Shown: piece by piece, positions 16,864 to 25,147 of the stretch
Position numbering within the stretch: position 1 is the first letter of the stretch
How the letters are laid out: each line of letters opens with the position of its first letter
From: Chlamydiales bacterium
Lineage (GTDB): Bacteria; Chlamydiota; Chlamydiia; Chlamydiales; Rhabdochlamydiaceae
Assembly (NCBI GenBank): GCA_031281085.1
Contig: JAITFW010000042.1
Location: forward strand, 1-35,073
DNA: 35,073 nt
Reading direction: 5' to 3'
The notes under the pieces: generated by a model
What the model was told of the DNA's origin: nothing
The model's database searches: none
Seen by the model: the letters and a program-made list of their open reading frames with translations, nothing else
Program-made: the position numbers and the translations under genes

Positions 16864-16872
16864 ATTTATGAA

Positions 16873-16955
16873 TACCGACGACTGGACTCGAACCAGCACT
16901 TTATTGCTAAAAGTAGATTTTGAGTCTACCGCGTCTACCATTCCGCCACATCGGC
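16873..16955 (-). tRNA. tRNA-Leu (anticodon CAA)
   Basis: An 83-base class II tRNA. The acceptor stem GCCGATG pairs with CGTCGGT and the discriminator is A. The D-arm contains GGCGGAATGGTAGACGC. The anticodon stem GTAGA/TCTAC encloses CTCAAAA (anticodon CAA, Leu TTG). A variable arm and a GGTTCGAGTCC T-arm follow. CCA is not encoded. It lies between acnA and gph, nine bases before the gph start on the same strand. Confidence 0.95.
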
Positions 16956-17001
16956 ATATAGGTAACAGTGTAAGGAAAATTGCAGATAAATACAAGACTT
17001 C

Positions 17002-19827
17002 TTAGGATAAAATCTGCCTAAGCACATAGGGCAAAATCCCTCCTTGCAAATAATAGTCTACCTCAACTGCAGAATCAATCCTAACTAACAAAGATACTTC
17101 TTGAATGAAACCATCTTCTCGGTAGACCTTTAAAATTACCTTTTGATGTGGTTTACAATCCTTTTCTAAACCAATGAGATCAAATGTTTCTGTACCATTA
17201 ATCTGAAGGCTCTCCCAACTATCATGTTCTTGAAACTGTAGAGGGAGTACTCCCATACCTACTAAGTTACTGCGATGTATACGCTCAAAACTACGCGCTA
17301 CCACAGCACGCACACCAAGCAACGCTGTTCCTTTAGCTGCCCAGTCACGAGAGCTACCCATTCCATAATCACTCCCAGCAAAAAGAATCAAAGGAACTTT
17401 ACGCTCTGCATATATTTGACACGCTTCAAAGATTTGCATCTCTTTTCCTTCTGGCATGAGCTTAGTGTAACCACCCTCTTTTCCTGCTACCATCTGATTA
17501 CGAATACGCACATTCGCAAATGTACCTCTCATCATAACATGGTGGTTTCCTCTTCTACTACCATAACTATTAAAATCTGTTTCATTAATACCATGCTCAA
17601 TCAAATACGTACCAGCAGCAGAACTTGCTCTAAAAGCCCCAGCTGGAGAGATGTGGTCTGTAGTAATAGAATCACCAAACAAAGCAAGGGGCCTCATACC
17701 AATAAGCTTTGGTCTAATAGGTAATTTTTTGGAAAAATGCTCAAAGAAAGGAGGACACTGGATATATGTACTTTTTTCATCCCATGCGTACTGGGTTCCT
17801 ATTTTTTTTTCTATTTTTTTCCAAAGAGGATTATCTTCTAGAATATGCTCATAACGTTCTTTAAACATCTCAGGCTGCATAGTTTGAAAAATGGTTTCTT
17901 CAATCTCTTTTGCAGAAGGCCAAAGATCAGCTAAAAAAATAGGATTCCCTGCTAAATCATAACCTAATGGATCTTTTTCAAAATCAACATCCACACTTCC
18001 CGCTAGAGCATATGCTATTACAAGAGGAGGTGACATTAGGAAGTTAGCTTTGACAGACCCGTGAATCCGCGCTTCAAAATTACGATTACCGCTTAACACA
18101 CTAGCTACTATTAAACCGTATTGCTTAATCACATTTTCAATCTTTTCATCCAATGGACCGCTATTACCAATACAGGTTGTGCACCCATAAGCAACTAAAT
18201 TAAAACCCAACGCATCTAAATACTTTTGCAATCCTGCTTTTTGCAAATAATCAGTAACCACACGTGATCCAGGAGCTAAACTCGTTTTAATAGAGCGATT
18301 TACCTGCAGTCCTTTTTCTACGGCTTTTTTAGCTATGAGTCCTGCTCCAATCATGACAGAAGGATTGCTGGTATTTGTGCAACTAGTAATAGCAGCAATC
18401 ACGACTGACCCATGTTTTAGATGGATATCTCTCAAAGAATGTTGCATGTACCCTGGGTTAATGACGCCATAATTCAAAGGACGGTTCGTTACCATCTCGG
18501 TTTCACTCCAAGTAGTAGAGCTCTCTTTGACTAAACAAGAAGTTCCTCCCATGACATGCGGTTCATATAAATGAAAATTTCCATCTGAATAGGTCGCAAT
18601 AACCATCTTTCTATCTTCTTCTTTTCTACCATAGCCTCCCTCTGAGATAGGAGCTAAAAACAAATGATTAAACCTCTCTTTTACTCGTTCCAAATCGATT
18701 CGATCTTGAGGGCGCTTAGGACCTGCAACACAGGGTTTAATACTAGATAAATCCAGTTTAATGATACGTGTATAATCAATTTGATCAGAAAGAGGCATTC
18801 CATACATTTCTTGGGCTTGTAGATACTGCTTGATTCTTTCTATCTCTTGTTGAGTACGTCCTGTCATTTGTAGATAGCTCATCGTTTGGTCGTCTATGGG
18901 GAAAAACCCAACAGTTGCTCCATATTCAGGCGCCATATTTCCAATCGTGGCGCGATCTGCAAGAGTTAAGCTAGCAGCCCCTTCTCCAAAAAATTCAATA
19001 AACTTACCCACTACCTTTTCACTACGCAATAGCTCTGTAATTCTCAAAGTCAAATCAGTCGCTGTTACTCGATCTAATAATTTGCCGGATAAATACACTC
19101 CAATTACCTCAGGAGCTTGTAAGAAATAAGGTTGCCCCAACATAGCAGCTTCTGCTTCAATCCCTCCTACTCCCCAACCAAGCACTCCTAATCCATTCAC
19201 CATTGTGGTATGGGAATCCGTTCCTACAACCGTGTCAAAATACAATAGCTTGTCTTTTTCGGTTACGATAGTAGCTAAATGTTCTAAATTAATTTGATGA
19301 ACAATACCAATTCCAGGAGGAATGATTTTAACCGTTTTAAAAGCCTGCTCTCCCCAGCTTAAGAATTCATATCTTTCTCGATTCCGTTGAAATTCAATTT
19401 CCAAGTTAAATAAAAATGCATCTGGTGTTCCTGATCTATCTACTTGCACAGAATGATCGATGACTAACTCTACAGGAACAATAGGTTCGATTTTTTTAGG
19501 ATCTAGCCCTTGTTTAGCCATTGCATCGCGCATAGCAGCTAAGTCAACGAGCAAAGGAACACCAGTAAAATCTTGTAATAAAACACGCGCTACCACAAAA
19601 GGAATATCGTATTCCAACGGTTCTTTGTTCCAGTGTGCCAGATGCTCAACATCTTCTTTTCTAATCCGTTTACCATCACAATTGCGTAAGATAGATTCCA
19701 ACATAATCCGAATACAGATCGGCAATCTAGATAAATTAACCCCTAACAGCTTTGCTAATTTAGGCAAAGAGTAATACTTGTATTCTGTGCCTTCTAAAGG
19801 CATGAGTGTATTAAAAGAGTTCTGCAT
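17002..19827 (-). CDS. acnA: Aconitate hydratase A
   Basis: Aconitase A interconverts citrate and isocitrate in the TCA cycle using a [4Fe-4S] cluster. The protein is 941 residues from the chosen start, with YKYYSLPKLAKLLG near the N-terminus and VGTDSHTTMVNGLGVLGWGVGG. The cluster cysteines are in AAITSCTNTSNPSVM and AYGCTTCIGNSG. The C-terminal swivel domain carries FGDSITTDHISPAG and GSDYGMGSSRDWAAKG. The frame is open a further 23 codons upstream, but ATG 19827 has GGAG six bases in front and gives a normal AcnA N-terminus. Chlamydiaceae lack aconitase, so its presence marks a fuller TCA cycle, consistent with sucAB-lpd here. It would depend on Fe-S assembly factors such as those at 5463-6306. 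Confidence 0.95.
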   Translation of the reverse strand: MQNSFNTLMPLEGTEYKYYSLPKLAKLLGVNLSRLPICIRIMLESILRNCDGKRIRKEDVEHLAHWNKEPLEYDIPFVVARVLLQDFTGVPLLVDLAAMRDAMAKQGLDPKKIEPIVPVELVIDHSVQVDRSGTPDAFLFNLEIEFQRNRERYEFLSWGEQAFKTVKIIPPGIGIVHQINLEHLATIVTEKDKLLYFDTVVGTDSHTTMVNGLGVLGWGVGGIEAEAAMLGQPYFLQAPEVIGVYLSGKLLDRVTATDLTLRITELLRSEKVVGKFIEFFGEGAASLTLADRATIGNMAPEYGATVGFFPIDDQTMSYLQMTGRTQQEIERIKQYLQAQEMYGMPLSDQIDYTRIIKLDLSSIKPCVAGPKRPQDRIDLERVKERFNHLFLAPISEGGYGRKEEDRKMVIATYSDGNFHLYEPHVMGGTSCLVKESSTTWSETEMVTNRPLNYGVINPGYMQHSLRDIHLKHGSVVIAAITSCTNTSNPSVMIGAGLIAKKAVEKGLQVNRSIKTSLAPGSRVVTDYLQKAGLQKYLDALGFNLVAYGCTTCIGNSGPLDEKIENVIKQYGLIVASVLSGNRNFEARIHGSVKANFLMSPPLVIAYALAGSVDVDFEKDPLGYDLAGNPIFLADLWPSAKEIEETIFQTMQPEMFKERYEHILEDNPLWKKIEKKIGTQYAWDEKSTYIQCPPFFEHFSKKLPIRPKLIGMRPLALFGDSITTDHISPAGAFRASSAAGTYLIEHGINETDFNSYGSRRGNHHVMMRGTFANVRIRNQMVAGKEGGYTKLMPEGKEMQIFEACQIYAERKVPLILFAGSDYGMGSSRDWAAKGTALLGVRAVVARSFERIHRSNLVGMGVLPLQFQEHDSWESLQINGTETFDLIGLEKDCKPHQKVILKVYREDGFIQEVSLLVRIDSAVEVDYYLQGGILPYVLRQILS

Positions 19828-19995
19828 ATCGTTCTCCGCATCGATGTTCGTTTTTCTTTTTAAGCTCAAGTGCATTTCCAGAGCAAGAAGATTCATGCTT
19901 AGAATCTTTCAGCTTTACATATACCCTCGAAGAAACGTCCTAAGAAGCTGTACTATAGTTCTTTAAATTTTTATTGATAGCGGAGAACAATAGAG

Positions 19996-20101
19996 ATGCC
20001 AAAATCATATTCAATGGATCTGCGGAAACGGGTTCTTCAATAGAGTTCTTTTGAAACCAATTAACATAACTCCAGATGATAAATTGCAGCAATTAGATTA
20101 A
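19996..20101 (+). pseudogene. IS630-family transposase N-terminal scraps
   Basis: ATG at 19996 opens MPKSYSMDLRKRVLQ and then stops; this is the typical first line of IS630-group transposases. A second in-phase scrap at 20051-20101 reads LKPINITPDDKLQQLD, like the post-HTH part of the same family. Everything downstream is lost. Confidence 0.65.
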
Positions 20102-20405
20102 ATCGAATTTTTCTTTCCTGAGTAAAAATATTTTTGTTTTTTTAGGGCGCTGTATGGGTGTTTTTGTAGCATCAATTAAAATGACTTCATATTTCATATC
20201 GCTTTTTAACAACTCTTTACGTCTTGGTAAGGCTAATAAAGGATGTTTAATTCATGGATCTTCTACCCACCTTATTGTTTTGTATGCTGTGCTTTCGCTC
20301 ACATTATAGCTTGGCTTATAGGAAAATAGGTTCGCGATATTCTCTTAGGTATTCTAGAGTCATAAGCTGCATATCTTCTATTATTTGCAATTTATTGCTT
20401 CAGCC
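20102..20405 (-). pseudogene. IS5-group (DDE_Tnp_4) transposase remnant
   Basis: The minus strand encodes MTLEYLREYR, then after a frame change YNVSESTAYKTIRWVED, an in-frame stop, and IKHPLLALPRRKELLKSD and YEVILIDATKTPIQRPKK. It breaks into another frame near the usual KYFYSGKK. The first catalytic Asp region (LIDAT) is visible. It is a dead, truncated copy. Confidence 0.8.
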
Positions 20406-20511
20406 TCCTCGTGTGATAATCAAGAGGATAGAATTTTCCATTTTTAGGTTTTAGAGTTATTAAATACTATTTTAAAATAGATGTCTGTCAGATTAAATCT
20501 TGATTTGTACA

Positions 20512-20760
20512 ATGGATAAAGGCTTACAATTATCCACCAATTTACGTTCCAAGATGAAAAATACCTTCGTAAAAGAGCTATGATCGAAACAGTTAACGAT
20601 CAATGGAAAAATATCTCTCAACTAGAACACACTAGGCATAGGTCAGTAAGCAACTTTTTAGAGAATCCTCTTTTATGTCCTCGCTGCTTATACGAGACAG
20701 CCTAAAAAACCTTGCATCAAGATGTCTGATAAGGAATATCTGGCGTTAGCTGTTAACTAG
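20512..20760 (+). pseudogene. IS982-family transposase C-terminal remnant
   Basis: [19 protein letters not shown] is followed by a stop and a frame change at about 20575-20583, then [20 protein letters not shown] and [11 protein letters not shown], which closely match the end of IS982 transposases (IETVNDQLKNISQIEHTRHRS). The final AAYxxQPKKPS part is frameshifted. The fragment starts right after an AAATCTTGATTTGTACA element. Confidence 0.85.
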
Positions 20761-20810
20761 AAACCTAACATTCAGGTTATAACTGCGTAACTCCTAGGCT
20801 TGTCTTTTTC

Positions 20811-21590
20811 TTAAATGATACTGGCGTTCAAGTTAAGAGATTCTGCCTCATAGTCTACTTTAGCTAATATAAGTCCGTGTGCAGGTGCAGTGCGTCCTGC
20901 TTGTCTTCGATCTTTTGCTTGAAAAATAGTGGGGAGCCTTTCTAACTCTATTTTTCCTGCACAGATATCAAGCAATGTACCAACGATATTACGAACCATT
21001 TTGTATAAAAAACCATTTGCTTCCAACTCTAAGCGGATATACTCTTCTTGTTGCAAGATGGATAAGCGTCTAAGACTTCGCACTGCATTTTTTGCAGCAG
21101 ACCCTGTAGTAGCTTCATTTGCAAAAGAAGTAAAATCATGAGTACCTATAAAAAATTTTGCTGCTTGTGTTAATGTATTTAAGGACACAGGATGAGGAAC
21201 TCTGTAGGCATAGAAGCAATTAAAAGGATCCTTAACAGGGCTTACATATAAATAGTAATGGTACACTTTGCCTATTGCGCTATAGCGTGCATGGAAGTGA
21301 AGAGGGGCTTTTTCGATATTCAATACTCTAATGTCTGGTGGAAGCAAGCCATTCAATGATTTAAGTAAACGAGAAAATTCAAAAGAAGTTGTTGTTTTAA
21401 AATGCGCAATTTGCCCTATTGCATGCACACCTGCGTCTGTACGCCCAGATCCTATAACTTGAATGGAGTCACGTAGAATAATGGATAAATATTTTTCTAA
21501 CAGCACCTGAATAGATATACCGTTTTTTTGTATTTGCCAGCCTGAGTAACACGTTCCCTCGTAAGCAATGCATAGTTTATAGTTAAGCAT
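20811..21590 (-). CDS. truA: tRNA pseudouridine synthase A
   Basis: TruA makes pseudouridine at positions 38-40 of the tRNA anticodon stem-loop. The 259-residue protein has the family motif GSGRTDAGVHAIGQ with catalytic Asp52, ARYSAIGKVYHYYLY, and the C-terminal FLYKMVRNIVGTLLDICAGK. Length is typical. Its ATG overlaps the ispD stop by one base (TAATG), so the two are translationally coupled. This gene pair is also adjacent in C. trachomatis (CT463-CT462, from memory). Confidence 0.95.
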   Translation of the reverse strand: MLNYKLCIAYEGTCYSGWQIQKNGISIQVLLEKYLSIILRDSIQVIGSGRTDAGVHAIGQIAHFKTTTSFEFSRLLKSLNGLLPPDIRVLNIEKAPLHFHARYSAIGKVYHYYLYVSPVKDPFNCFYAYRVPHPVSLNTLTQAAKFFIGTHDFTSFANEATTGSAAKNAVRSLRRLSILQQEEYIRLELEANGFLYKMVRNIVGTLLDICAGKIELERLPTIFQAKDRRQAGRTAPAHGLILAKVDYEAESLNLNASII

Positions 21591-22261
21591 TATTTTAGAA
21601 AGCTTTGTGCTAATTGCAGGTCTTCGGGATGAGTAATTTTTATATTTGAGGATTTGCCTGAAACGAGCTTAACCATATGACCTATTAATTCTATGGCAGA
21701 AACATCATCTGTAATGTCTATTTTCTTTTTTTCTGCTTCAAGAAGCCCTTTCTTCAGTAGATCTAGTGCAATCACTTGTGGTGTTAGGGTTTCTCTAAGC
21801 ATGTCCCGATTTAGAGTTTGTCTGACAAAACCAGTAGGATCTATTTCTTTAACGGTATTTTTAGCAGGCATGGCCAAAGCTGCAGCTTTATGAATCAGCG
21901 CTTGTTCGATCACTTTTTTTAAATCTTCTAATTGTAGAAAAGGACGAGCAGCATCATGAATGCAGACAAAAGAACCTTTTGTGATTTGTGCTAAGCCATT
22001 AGCTACAGAATCTTGTCTTCTAAACCCTGGGTTAGCAAAACCAATTTTCAAGTGAGTTTTAGAGGTAAATAAGCATCGATAAAATTCCTCACAAACCACA
22101 ATGATCTCTTTAATGAGATCGGATTTTGCTAAAAGCTCAAAGCTATGTAAGACCAGTGGTTTTGAGCCTAGAGGCAAAAATTGTTTGGGTATGGCAGTTT
22201 TAAAGCGAGTACCTTTTCCACCGGCGAGCAAAATAGCCGAAATAAGAGGAGTAGAAGACAT
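21590..22261 (-). CDS. ispD: 2-C-methyl-D-erythritol 4-phosphate cytidylyltransferase
   Basis: IspD joins CTP and MEP in the non-mevalonate isoprenoid pathway. The 223-residue protein starts with the nucleotide-binding AILLAGGKGTRFKTAIPKQF and has FVCIHDAARPF and AMPAKNTVKEID. It ends with DDVSAIELIGHMVKLVSGKS and NIKITHPEDL, the complete family signature. It is transcribed away from the SWIB gene terminator and coupled to truA. Confidence 0.95.
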   Translation of the reverse strand: MSSTPLISAILLAGGKGTRFKTAIPKQFLPLGSKPLVLHSFELLAKSDLIKEIIVVCEEFYRCLFTSKTHLKIGFANPGFRRQDSVANGLAQITKGSFVCIHDAARPFLQLEDLKKVIEQALIHKAAALAMPAKNTVKEIDPTGFVRQTLNRDMLRETLTPQVIALDLLKKGLLEAEKKKIDITDDVSAIELIGHMVKLVSGKSSNIKITHPEDLQLAQSFLK

Positions 22262-22280
22262 ATTTTTGAAGTTAAGCCCA

Positions 22281-22308
22281 AAAAAAGTGCAAATGCATGC
22301 ACTTTTTT
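22281..22308 (-). terminator. Rho-independent terminator after the SWIB gene
   Basis: AAAAAAGTGCA, a six-base loop and TGCACTTTTTT form a stem. Read on the minus strand it ends in a run of seven T, directly after the SWIB stop and before ispD. Confidence 0.6.
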
Positions 22309-22320
22309 GAGCTTATTTAG

Positions 22321-22581
22321 TTAACTTTTAAGATGTTTGCTTACAACTTTTGGCATTTCAAACATGTCAATGGATTTTTTACTACCAAAAACTTTGGCGA
22401 GTTTTTCATCTGGATTAATATTACGTTTATTTTTAGTATCTTGGCATTTGTGTTTTTTAATGTATTCCCACAATTTTTTTGTCACTTCAGTCCGAGCCAT
22501 TGGACCTTTGCCGACAACTGCAGTTAATTCATCGCTAATCTGCAGTTCTTGCATAAATTTAGATTCTTTCTTTTTTGCCAT
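22321..22581 (-). CDS. SWIB/MDM2-domain protein
   Basis: This 86-residue basic protein consists of a SWIB domain: MQELQISDELTAVVGKGPMARTEVTKKLWEYIKKHKCQD followed by NIKNPDEKL-type sequence and DMFEMPKVVSKHL. SWIB domains are rare in bacteria but well known in Chlamydiae, where CT460 is the homologue and is presumed to act in chromatin or topoisomerase-associated functions. The frame extends 13 codons upstream, but the ATG at 22581 has AAGGAGAAGG directly before it. The position beside ispD-truA is conserved with Chlamydia. Confidence 0.92.
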   Translation of the reverse strand: MAKKKESKFMQELQISDELTAVVGKGPMARTEVTKKLWEYIKKHKCQDTKNKRNINPDEKLAKVFGSKKSIDMFEMPKVVSKHLKS

Positions 22582-22671
22582 TTCCTTCTCCTTAATCGAA
22601 ATGATTGTAATTACCCACAATTGCTTTTTTTAGGAAAAACTGTGTTTAATTTTTCTATCCTATATAACCTT

Positions 22672-22997
22672 ATGAAAACCACATCGTATCACGATTTTTC
22701 TATAAACCCCTATGGAAAAACCAAAGAACGAGAACTTTGGATAGCTAATTCGAGGGTTTTCTATTCCCCCTAGAAGGACATGTTGTATCTCTAGAGGGAA
22801 TTTATAGTCAAAAAAAATCGCTTTATGAAAACTCCACAAGGATAAGATTCTCGTTTCTTTTTTTTCAACTAATTGTGAGTAAATGAGTTGAAAATTTCTC
22901 TGTAAAATCATTTTTGCCTTTAAAAGATCGCTTGCAATTAGAACTAGATCATGGCAATTTGATCTTGTCCCTTAATTTATGGCTCATTTTATTATAG
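22672..22997 (+). pseudogene. Decayed ORF of unknown family before the UGP3-like gene
   Basis: ATG 22672 opens a frame reading MKTTSYHDFSINPYGKTKER and onwards to FYSP, ending at a TAG right after a run of five C (22766-22770). With one more base in that run the frame continues as LEGHVVSLEGIYSQKKSLYE to a hydrophobic FSFLFFQLIVSK, meets a TGA at 22884, and then reads on in the same frame for 36 codons to a TAG at 22995. One frameshift and one stop in an otherwise protein-like frame suggest a recently broken gene of about 108 codons. It overlaps the start of the next gene by 19 bases. I do not recognise the family. Confidence 0.4.
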
Positions 22998-25078
22998 CAA
23001 TGATAGCAGACCGAGAGATTTTTTTTGTTCTAGCAAATAAACTTAGCTCTTGTAAAAGCGACCAAGAGCGCTTAAGGTTATTAGAAAATCCTCTTCCGAA
23101 AGCAATCGATTTACCCTTAAGTATAAAGGATCAGCTGATCTTGAAGTCCATTGTCGTGATTCATCAAGATCATCTTCTTTATCCATTTGACAAAAATCAC
23201 ATAAAAAATATTTTAAATGACCTCTATCCTGTTGAATCTTTTTACCAGTCCATTGGGGGAATAGTTGGCTATCATGCCATGATGTTATCGTTATTTGCAA
23301 ATCATACTTTATCTCATGAATGTAAGAGCTATGAGCAACCAGAAGGAATTAATATAGCACTAGAGGATCCTTCAACTTGTAAGTATATTTTAGAAGGTCT
23401 TTATGCACTTCCTTATTTGGCAGAGATTTATCCTGTAGGAGGGTCTGCTGATCGATTGCAGTTAATGGACGCAACAACGCATTCTTCTCTTCCTGCTGCA
23501 AAACTTGAGCTTTGTGGTAGAAGCTTATTAGAAGGGTTAATTCGCGATCTTCAAGCAAAAGAGTATCTCTACTTTAAACTATTTGGTAAACAGCTCACAA
23601 CACCTATTGCTATGATGACCTCTGAAGAAAAAAACAATCATCTTCATATTGTATCCATCTGTGAACAAAATAAGTGGTTTGGACGTTCTAAGGCTTGTTT
23701 TCGGTTTTTTCAACAACCTCTTGTGCCTGCATTAAACGCCCAGGGGAAGTGGTTACAAACGCAAAATAGTCGCATTTTAAGAAAACCAGGCGGACACGGA
23801 ATGCTGTGGAAAACAGCCATTGAGCAAAAGATCTTTGCTTGGCTTACCTCTCAAGGATATACTAAGATTTTAATTCGGCAGATTAACAATCCAGTAGCTT
23901 CTGTGGATTATGGGTTACTTGCATTTTGTGGGATTGGCTATCAAAAAAATAAACAATTTGGCTTTGCTTCTTGTTTGCGTTTATTAGAGGCTGCAGAGGG
24001 GATTAATGTGCTCTGTATAAATGAAAAAAAACAATATTGTCTAACAAACATTGAATATTGCGATCTTGAAAAATACCAAATGAAAGATTTTCCTTTGAAA
24101 GAGGGGAGTTCTTATTCACGTTTTTTTTCCAATACAAATATTTTATTCGCTGATGTAAAAGCCATTGAAGAAGTTGCTAAAAAATGTCCTATTCCTGGAA
24201 TGCTTGTTAATCAGAAAAAAACCTGTTTTGTCAATGAAAAAGGGTATCTAGAAGAATGCGAAATCGCTAGACTGGAGTCAATGATGCAGAATATCGCTGA
24301 ATGCTTTTCTGCTTATCAAGTAGAAGAATTAGGCTCTTTTTTAAGCTATAATTTAAGACATAAAACCATTTCCACAGTGAAAAAAAAATCTACAAAAACA
24401 AGTTCTTTATTGGAGACACCAGAGGGATGTTTTTACGATATCTTATATAATGGATATGATCTGTTAAAAAATCGATGTGATTTTTCACTACCTGCATTCT
24501 CTTCTCATCAAGAGTACATGATTAAGGGGCCTTCTATTCTATTTCAATACCATCCTGCCCTAGGTCCTCTGTACACGATTATTGCTCAGAAGATCCAATC
24601 TGGTCACATAAGTTGGGGAAGTGAACTGCGTTTAGAAATAGCGGAGATAAAATTAGAAAATCTCTATTTAGATGGAGCACTTCATATTATTGCTGAGCAT
24701 GTAATCGGACATTATCTGGAAGATCGCCTAGTTTATTCCCAACAAGTCGGTAGATGTCGTTTAAGTAACGTTCGAATAAAAAACCGAGGGATTGACCGTA
24801 GCTCTTCTAATATCTATTGGAAGGATCAAATCTCTTACCATCAAAAATGCACAATCACTCTAAAAGGGAATTCTTATTTTATCGCTGAAAATGTCGAACT
24901 CATGGAAGAGATGCACATTGAAGTAGAAGATGGTGTTTGCCTACAAGCCTTTCAAGAAAAAGATCGAGTGATCTTCCAAAAAAGACTGATTCTTCCCTCT
25001 GAAGGCGTATGGGATTATAAGATAGAGAAAGATAGAATTGTCCTGGAAGAAACAGGTGCATTTAGTGAAAGCTTATAA
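22979..25078 (+). CDS. UDPGP-family nucleotidyltransferase, plastid UGP3-like
   Basis: This 699-residue protein belongs to the UDP-sugar/UDP-glucose pyrophosphorylase family. The nucleotide-binding signature is at about 149-175 (EIYPVGGSADRLQLMD, then LPAAKLELCGRSLLEGLIRD), followed by FGKQLTTPIAMMTSEEKNNH, the WFGRSKACFRFFQQPLVPAL segment and PGGHGMLWK at about 269-277. This order and wording closely resemble, from memory, plant chloroplast UGP3, which makes UDP-glucose for sulfolipid synthesis, more than GalU or GlmU. About 250 residues follow the catalytic part (from about 450) and look beta-rich, as in UGP3. No Shine-Dalgarno precedes ATG 22979 and a stop lies two codons upstream, so a later start such as Met8 is possible. 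The sugar substrate cannot be fixed from sequence. Confidence 0.8.
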   Translation: MAHFIIAMIADREIFFVLANKLSSCKSDQERLRLLENPLPKAIDLPLSIKDQLILKSIVVIHQDHLLYPFDKNHIKNILNDLYPVESFYQSIGGIVGYHAMMLSLFANHTLSHECKSYEQPEGINIALEDPSTCKYILEGLYALPYLAEIYPVGGSADRLQLMDATTHSSLPAAKLELCGRSLLEGLIRDLQAKEYLYFKLFGKQLTTPIAMMTSEEKNNHLHIVSICEQNKWFGRSKACFRFFQQPLVPALNAQGKWLQTQNSRILRKPGGHGMLWKTAIEQKIFAWLTSQGYTKILIRQINNPVASVDYGLLAFCGIGYQKNKQFGFASCLRLLEAAEGINVLCINEKKQYCLTNIEYCDLEKYQMKDFPLKEGSSYSRFFSNTNILFADVKAIEEVAKKCPIPGMLVNQKKTCFVNEKGYLEECEIARLESMMQNIAECFSAYQVEELGSFLSYNLRHKTISTVKKKSTKTSSLLETPEGCFYDILYNGYDLLKNRCDFSLPAFSSHQEYMIKGPSILFQYHPALGPLYTIIAQKIQSGHISWGSELRLEIAEIKLENLYLDGALHIIAEHVIGHYLEDRLVYSQQVGRCRLSNVRIKNRGIDRSSSNIYWKDQISYHQKCTITLKGNSYFIAENVELMEEMHIEVEDGVCLQAFQEKDRVIFQKRLILPSEGVWDYKIEKDRIVLEETGAFSESL

Positions 25079-25090
25079 AAAATGAAAGAA

Positions 25091-25114
25091 GGCTAGAGTA
25101 CAATATCTCTAGCC
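25091..25114. terminator. Stem-loop between convergent genes
   Basis: GGCTAGAG and CTCTAGCC form an 8-bp stem with an eight-base loop. On the minus strand it is followed by TTCTTTCATTTTTT, which fits a terminator for the small membrane-protein gene. It may also serve the plus-strand gene ending at 25078. Confidence 0.55.
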
Positions 25115-25147
25115 TTAAGGCTCATAGATATATTTCTATGGACTTCT

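Larger units (their letters stand above)
19828..20810. other. IS graveyard upstream of acnA
   Basis: No intact gene lies here. Pieces of at least three transposase families are packed into about 800 bases: IS630-like, IS5/DDE_Tnp_4-like and IS982-like (entries below). The acnA promoter presumably lies at 19830-19990, where I see no strong consensus. Confidence 0.75.

Noticed and set aside
16864-16995. N-terminal extension of the HAD phosphatase frame
   Set aside because: It is the translated sense strand of tRNA-Leu; the protein family starts at the ATG at 16863.
17275-17724. 149-codon plus-strand frame inside acnA
   Set aside because: It is antisense to conserved aconitase coding sequence, with Thr/His/Ser-rich composition typical of a shadow frame.
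19828-19896. 23-codon extension of the aconitase frame
   Set aside because: The sequence is unlike AcnA N-termini, and ATG 19827 has a proper GGAG.
22660-22911. 83-codon minus-strand frame opposite the broken ORF
   Set aside because: No Shine-Dalgarno and no recognisable features; the plus strand reads more like protein once one frameshift is allowed.
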